This document shows positions 60,401 to 64,000 of a DNA stretch of 64,000 nucleotides, in pieces. Numbering within the stretch: the first letter of the stretch is position 1; the number at the start of each line of letters is the position of its first letter. Origin of the DNA: Saprospiraceae bacterium. GTDB lineage: Bacteria > Bacteroidota > Bacteroidia > Chitinophagales > Saprospiraceae. Below the pieces are notes generated by a model that saw only the letters and a program-made list of their open reading frames with translations, did no database searches and was not told where the DNA came from. Both the position numbers and the translations under genes were made by a program. The stretch lies in NCBI GenBank assembly GCA_022448945.1, contig JAKVCV010000012.1, forward strand, positions 71,268 to 135,267. The letters run 5' to 3'.

Positions 60401-63062
60401 TCATCAATGCATCTATTGCATCAGAAAATGTTGGAAAATCTGAAGATGTATGACCAACAGTATAAGTCCCTGCAAGACCAGGACAAATATCAATTGTTAA
60501 TGTATCGTTTGAAGTGCGTTCATCTGGAACACCATTTGGCATAGTTGTCCAAAAACTCAAACTGGTTGTATTAACAGGAAAATTAATATTTGCTAAAATC
60601 ATAGTAGTATTAGCACCTGTTGCTACAGGCACACCAGTATATGGTACTGGTGATTGAGCCAAGCCATTAATTTCCCACTCTACAGAGAAGGAAGATAAGT
60701 CATCAATACCATAATTTTTAATACTTATCTCTACACTAGAAAAGCCTCCTGTAATAGGAAGACTGGGACTTGCTAAATCAAGAACCCCAGCATCATTATA
60801 TGGTGGAGTAAATTCATCAGCACCAATATCTACAGAAACGGCTCCAGCAGCTGGTCGAACTTCACCGTCTATATCAGTAGTGACACTAGAAGTTAAAACA
60901 CCTTTATCATTTAAAAAAGCACCATCTACATGCAAATCAGTTGAGCTATAGAATGCAGGCATTCCTTCTAATGAATTCTGGTCATAACCATATGTACCAT
61001 TAGTTTGCCAATCTGCAAGATCCGTATATGTTCCTCCAAAATCAATCAAATTTGGATTAGATGGATCTTTATAAAATACATTATAATCCATTCCCATTAA
61101 TGTACCAGATGAGAAAGATTCAAATGCAAAATTCGATGAACTTGTGCTGACAAAAATATTATTTTTTATATCTAAAGTATTGTCAAAACTAGAAATTACT
61201 ACAGCCGAAGCAGCAGAAACTACGGTATTATGGAACAAATCCATGCTTCTAGGAAAGTAAAGATAAACTCCCCTATCTGAACTTGATTGAACCATATTAT
61301 TAGCAACAATTCCGCGACGTGTAGGTACTGTTTGTGAATTTGCACGACCTATATACATACCATAATCCTCCGATCTGATATCATTCCCAATAAGATCAAA
61401 ATTCATTATATAATAAACGTACACACCATAATGAAATGTACTTGGGAACTCATGAATATAATTTCCTGAAATTTCTATAGAATCCTGATAAAATGCATAT
61501 ATCCCATAATTGTCAGCATCAGAAATATTATTATTTCTGATAACATTACCACTATTATACTGTGTAACTGTTGAAGTTCCGTAAAAAGAAATTCCCCTAT
61601 CAGCACCCGTAATTTCATTCCCCTCAACAAGAGTATAATTAGCATTATCTCCACTTGTTGAAACAGAAGTTGTAGAACCTGATGCTACAATCCCTCCAGT
61701 ATTAAAAGAAGAAGTGGAAGCCATTTGTATACGATTATTCAATATACTATTATAATTGGCGGAATTAGTCAATAAAATACCCCAACCAGTAGTAGTTGAA
61801 CTATTTGAAATTGTAAAATCTTGTATAGTAATATGACTTACTCCATCAATTTTAACAGCTGCATCTGAAGCTACAGAAATAACTGCTGCTTGGCTAGATC
61901 CATCCCAAGTTACAGTATTTGTAGAACTGATATTTGGAATCGGTTGATCTATAGATAAAGTACCATATGTCCCTGGTTGAACCTCCATAGTAACAGGCCC
62001 TCCAACACCACATCCAAATAATGCGCTTAAGGCATCTGTAAATGTTGGAAAATCAGAAGTAGGGGTTCCAACTGTGTAATTTCCTGCTAAACCTGTGCAA
62101 AAGAAAGTACTTAAAGTATCGTTCCCATTATCAGTATCAGCAACATTATTAGGATTACTTGTCCAGAACTTCAAGTTTGTCAAGCCCGAAGGAAAAGCAT
62201 TACTAGCAGATAAATTTACTGATGTATTGCTATATGCTGCTAAACTAGGACCTGTATAAAGAACTGATGGTTGCGCTGCACCATTTATTTCCCACTCAAT
62301 ATTAACAGTATCTATAGCATTAGAACCAAAATTCTCTAAAGTAACATCTACTGGATATGAACCAGCAATTGAACCTAGAACAGGAGATATCATGGCTGAT
62401 ATACCTGCATTATCAGGTATGATATTTTCAACTAAGAAATCATCAATAGCCATATCACCTGTAAAGTTAGTTGTTGAGACACCTCTAAATCTAAACTTTA
62501 CACTAGCTTGACCACCATAAGCAGCTGTATTTACTGAGGCTTGCAACCATGGATCACTACTACTGTTATGTTGTTGTCCAGTCCTAGACCATAAGGTAGT
62601 CCAACTACTGCCACCATTTGTACTAACTTCAAAAAACAAGGAACCCATTGAAGCCCCATACATATGATACCAGAATGATACTTGCGGAGCTGGAGCTGAT
62701 GAGAAATCAAAAGTAGGGGTTTCTAAATTTGCTGTTCTAATTGCAGAACATGAAGTTTCCAAATACATATAAAATGTCCCGTTTGGAGTATGATCAAGAT
62801 TTGGACCAGTATTACTAGAGCCTGTTCCATTAACATCATTTGTCCAATCCATATCATCTCCAGATGCATTTAACCATCCTGTTTGAACCATCGTATAAGA
62901 AGGATTGCATCCAACAGGACCAGTATTTTCATTTTCAAAATCATAGAAATATGGAAATGAACTTACAGGTTGTGCAAAACCTTGTTGAATTGATAATGAA
63001 AAAACTAGAATTAGACTTGCAAATGAATAATAAAACCTTTTTTTAGTGGCGATAAAAATCAT
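57432..63062 (-). CDS. Giant T9SS-secreted surface protein with duplicated beta-helix module and SprB-type repeats
   Basis: The protein has 1876 residues. After a signal peptide (1-31) come a MAM/lectin-like domain (about 34-212; PYFYDFENENTG, WYHMYGASMGSLFFEVSTNG, GDMAIDDFLVEN), then two copies of a module of about 540 residues (about 216-754 and 755-1290). Each has a CARDB-like strand domain, a parallel beta-helix with many Asn turns (NNRIQMAS, NNNISDADNYGIYA) and an end with DIDGEVRP and DIGADE. The rest has a CARDB-like domain, an Ig-like domain (VHWYDAASGGNFLYAG, about 1420), three SprB-like repeats (near 1560, 1637 and 1717; SGGSGLLSYLWSNGETTQNV) and a type A sorting domain (about 1795-1876; LFPNPTTGQV). 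It is probably an adhesin or motility-related surface protein. It is transcribed alone. Confidence 0.9.
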   Translation of the reverse strand: MIFIATKKRFYYSFASLILVFSLSIQQGFAQPVSSFPYFYDFENENTGPVGCNPSYTMVQTGWLNASGDDMDWTNDVNGTGSSNTGPNLDHTPNGTFYMYLETSCSAIRTANLETPTFDFSSAPAPQVSFWYHMYGASMGSLFFEVSTNGGSSWTTLWSRTGQQHNSSSDPWLQASVNTAAYGGQASVKFRFRGVSTTNFTGDMAIDDFLVENIIPDNAGISAMISPVLGSIAGSYPVDVTLENFGSNAIDTVNIEWEINGAAQPSVLYTGPSLAAYSNTSVNLSASNAFPSGLTNLKFWTSNPNNVADTDNGNDTLSTFFCTGLAGNYTVGTPTSDFPTFTDALSALFGCGVGGPVTMEVQPGTYGTLSIDQPIPNISSTNTVTWDGSSQAAVISVASDAAVKIDGVSHITIQDFTISNSSTTTGWGILLTNSANYNSILNNRIQMASTSSFNTGGIVASGSTTSVSTSGDNANYTLVEGNEITGADRGISFYGTSTVTQYNSGNVIRNNNISDADNYGIYAFYQDSIEISGNYIHEFPSTFHYGVYVYYIMNFDLIGNDIRSEDYGMYIGRANSQTVPTRRGIVANNMVQSSSDRGVYLYFPRSMDLFHNTVVSAASAVVISSFDNTLDIKNNIFVSTSSSNFAFESFSSGTLMGMDYNVFYKDPSNPNLIDFGGTYTDLADWQTNGTYGYDQNSLEGMPAFYSSTDLHVDGAFLNDKGVLTSSVTTDIDGEVRPAAGAVSVDIGADEFTPPYNDAGVLDLASPSLPITGGFSSVEISIKNYGIDDLSSFSVEWEINGLAQSPVPYTGVPVATGANTTMILANINFPVNTTSLSFWTTMPNGVPDERTSNDTLTIDICPGLAGTYTVGHTSSDFPTFSDAIDALMSCGVSAAVNMEVQPGTYSGPLVFNEIPGSSSLNTVTFDGMDPSSVTITHDGFNTASTVSLDGVDYLTLKNLTIENTGVSNAFGVLFTNAANHNTIENNNIMVPVSPTLTNVVGVLASANNSSSVGGSTEGDNANWNLVKGNDIMGGVSAVIFEGGVSNLENTGNQIVDNNIHDAYSYGIYADEQDSFVISGNTIYDITATTSDAMMLYDIHNFSILANDVTSKDYGIAIFGGFTTGDQVSNGLIANNMVACALSGEAFYMRDANVMYIYHNTFSGMPACYLDNHANIDLRNNILSTANSYCFYTLDPVSMSAMDNNLFHITSPVGIAVRFGTTNYATLADWQTNGPAGYDANSVTGSPNFINGLHIGGSLPVDTAEAGITIPILTDIDGDVRPLGAKPDIGADEHIVIASDVMVVDLVSPTGCGNTAQDIIVSIANVGSNLLIGVPLTVNVTGALTANFNTNLPLIVSGITTNVNMGTINTAAGGQYDFEIILSLGNDMNRSNDTLRVSLNIPPSNQVALSMSGDSIVCYGNTATIGANASYSPATVHWYDAASGGNFLYAGTAYTTNAITNTTTFYAEVQGCSSPRAMITVEVDTIGINLDLGPDMTICGNQTTEIIPNVTLSSQGSIIWSDGSQSSIFEVLNTGDYSATVTSTSGCIDSDTITISSSPAPSITSVQSDVTCGGYADGSVDLTITGGSGPYSYLWSNSATTEDLDSIPGGNYNVTVIDNGTASNCEYVQTFTIDEPLSITANIDVIGYPCNLNDGSMDITVSGGSGLLSYLWSNGETTQNVSNLSAGPHSVTITDTLGCTIDVSGNVPSVTPIVITVDTIYNEILALAGGINITATGGTGTLQYFWNTGATTDDITGLTAGSYSVTVTDLSTGCQQISSNIIVVYQIPDFVNDIQSLNAFELFPNPTTGQVWVNMTLSEMTSVQLDILNITGQVVQSFATQEAIEQNYSIDMGEYPSGVYLARFVIGTEVLTTKIILE
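59190..62420 (-). repeat. Duplicated module inside the giant surface gene
   Basis: Two segments of about 1.6 kb (about 62420-60800 and 60800-59190) encode similar chains: both open with (D)NAG, continue through VEWEINGLAQ-like or IEWEINGAAQ, GLAGxYTVG, DFPTF, MEVQPGTY, N-rich helix turns and end with ADWQTNG, GYD, DIDGxVRP and DIGADE. Divergence is substantial, so this is an old protein-level duplication, not a fresh DNA repeat. Confidence 0.7.
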
Positions 63063-63368
63063 AAAATTTAGTTTTTTTTTACTTAATAAATACCCTTGAC
63101 TATTAAATTTGAGTAAAAATACCGTTTTTTACGGTTCTAACAAATTTGAAAGAGTAAGAAAATAGAAATTAGATAGAAATCTACCTTGATTTAACACAAA
63201 AATGACTTATAATCATATTATTTCATGAATTTCTTCGATTGGTTTATCATTAATTTAAGAAACTAAGGAGATTTTGAATTATAATTTGGGATTTAACATA
63301 AGAATAGACTGGAAAAAACTTATATAAAAAACCATATTGTATTATTTTAACATAAAAGATCTAGAATA
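63063..63368. other. 306-base intergenic region upstream of the giant surface gene
   Basis: No coding frame or RNA gene was seen. A small hairpin, ACCGT-TTTTT-ACGGT at 63121-63135, lies about 60 bases before the surface-protein start. It could be in the leader, but its role is unclear. No full promoter pair was found. Confidence 0.35.
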
Positions 63369-64000
63369 TTATTTCTGTCTTATTAGATATGAAATCTCTG
63401 CTTTTCTTTCTCTAGATGCAGCTACACTATATATAGAATTCCTGGGATCATTAAAACTATCTGCTACAGACTTTGGTACTAGCGTTTCACCAAACATTAA
63501 CTCTTCTATTATCAATTGATTGTTTTGAAGATATGGTTTAAAAGATCCATTTTTATAACTCAACAAAAAATTTCGCAAACTTGAAACTCTCCTATGAGCC
63601 AACGCAAGATTATAATTATTTTTAGCCCTAGAACTAGTATAGCCCTTGATGAAAACCTTCAGTTTTACTTTTTTCGATAAAACGACAAGTAGTTCTTCAA
63701 AAAATTTCTGCATTCTTTCGTACTCCCCTTTTACTCGATCATCAAAGAACTCTTGTACCAACCCTTTTTCAATTTCAGCCCTTTCGGAATTAAACTGTGA
63801 AGAATACTGATTTTTATACAATTCTACTAAACTCATATAATATGCATAACTCTTTTCATATGGAGTAGTTGTGAATTTCAAGGTAACATTAGAATCAGGT
63901 TCATCGTTATGGAAATATAAACATATGGGTAAAAGTTCGTCAAGCTTTTGAACAACTACAGTTGTATCATAAATTACTTCTACAATGTCAGGCGTGTCAA
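63369..64000 (-). CDS. OmpA-family protein, C-terminal part (5' end beyond the right edge)
   Basis: The frame is open up to the edge. The apparent start at 63881 is a TTG, and the frame continues upstream as DTPDIVEVIYDTTVVV, LDELLPICLYFHNDEPD and VTLKFTTTPYEKSYAYYMSL, with no ATG. So only the last 210 or so residues are seen. The LPICLYFHNDEPD motif begins the OmpA-like domain in many Bacteroidota proteins. Later residues KVFIKGYTSSRAKNNYNLAL, AHRRVSSLRNFL and AASRERKAEI match the peptidoglycan-binding OmpA region (helix with R-R-V), though with a divergent end. It is probably an outer-membrane or periplasmic protein with an N-terminal repeat region in the missing part. Confidence 0.8.
   Translation of the reverse strand, partial: DTPDIVEVIYDTTVVVQKLDELLPICLYFHNDEPDSNVTLKFTTTPYEKSYAYYMSLVELYKNQYSSQFNSERAEIEKGLVQEFFDDRVKGEYERMQKFFEELLVVLSKKVKLKVFIKGYTSSRAKNNYNLALAHRRVSSLRNFLLSYKNGSFKPYLQNNQLIIEELMFGETLVPKSVADSFNDPRNSIYSVAASRERKAEISYLIRQK

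Overview
The window is AT-rich DNA from a member of the Bacteroidota, most likely the Saprospirales/Chitinophagales side of the phylum (the order is an inference). The evidence is: secreted proteins ending in type IX secretion (T9SS) sorting domains, SprB-type and beta-helix surface repeats, two TonB-dependent receptors with carboxypeptidase-like N-terminal domains, an HU/CCDC81-SPOR protein, and promoters of the Bacteroidota type (TTG, 19 bases, TAnnTTTG) before tRNA-Cys and efp. No mobile element, CRISPR array, phage gene or rRNA was seen. It looks like ordinary chromosome with many lineage-specific surface and membrane genes.

Layout. 0-3.5 kb: the 5' part of a secreted subtilase running off the left edge, a T9SS cargo protein and a tiny Cys-rich membrane protein. 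3.5-7.1 kb: a membrane PASTA protein downstream of an 899-residue protein made of two D-Ala-D-Ala ligase units fused head to tail. 7.4-10.1 kb: a lipoprotein, then an electron-transfer and Fe-S group (hscB, YumC-type ferredoxin/flavodoxin-NADP reductase, flavodoxin). 10.2-13.5 kb: a T9SS cargo and a beta-helix protein. 13.7-17.8 kb: a same-strand run of mazG, aspartate-type aminotransferase, EamA transporter and acyltransferase. 17.9-26.9 kb: a GNAT enzyme with a Cys cluster, a lipoprotein esterase, a TIGR01777 epimerase, several unknown membrane proteins and lipoproteins, a secreted protein with a 12-residue tandem repeat, an HU-SPOR protein (TTG start) and aroK. 27-35 kb: a TonB receptor with a strongly basic insertion, a CrtI-like oxidoreductase, a T9SS-tagged CocE/S15-type hydrolase and a GrpB protein. 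35-38.7 kb: pnp, rpsO, a DUF6438 protein and tRNA-Cys.

39-43 kb holds the least explained set: a coiled-coil protein with a partial EF-hand-like motif, a one-domain voltage-gated cation channel whose filter reads TGEDW, and a TerB-like protein, all on the plus strand; a polysaccharide deacetylase follows on the other strand. 43.5-46.1 kb is efp-accB-accC (translation factor and acetyl-CoA carboxylase subunits). 46.5-51.3 kb is a probable operon for a 2-oxoacid:ferredoxin oxidoreductase (fused gamma-alpha subunit and TPP beta subunit) preceded by a GltD/DsrL-like Fe-S flavoprotein that could connect it to NAD(P). The reductase and flavodoxin at 8.5-10 kb could serve the same redox pool. 51.3-57.3 kb: a second TonB receptor, an MBOAT/SGNH acyl-transfer pair and an orphan LolD-like ATPase. 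57.4-63.1 kb: a 1876-residue adhesin-like protein built on a duplicated module of about 540 residues. The right edge cuts an OmpA-family protein.

Several start codons were moved from the longest reading frame to an internal ATG or GTG on the basis of signal peptides, family length or a terminator lying in the extension. Function calls rest on motif recognition by eye; no database search was run.
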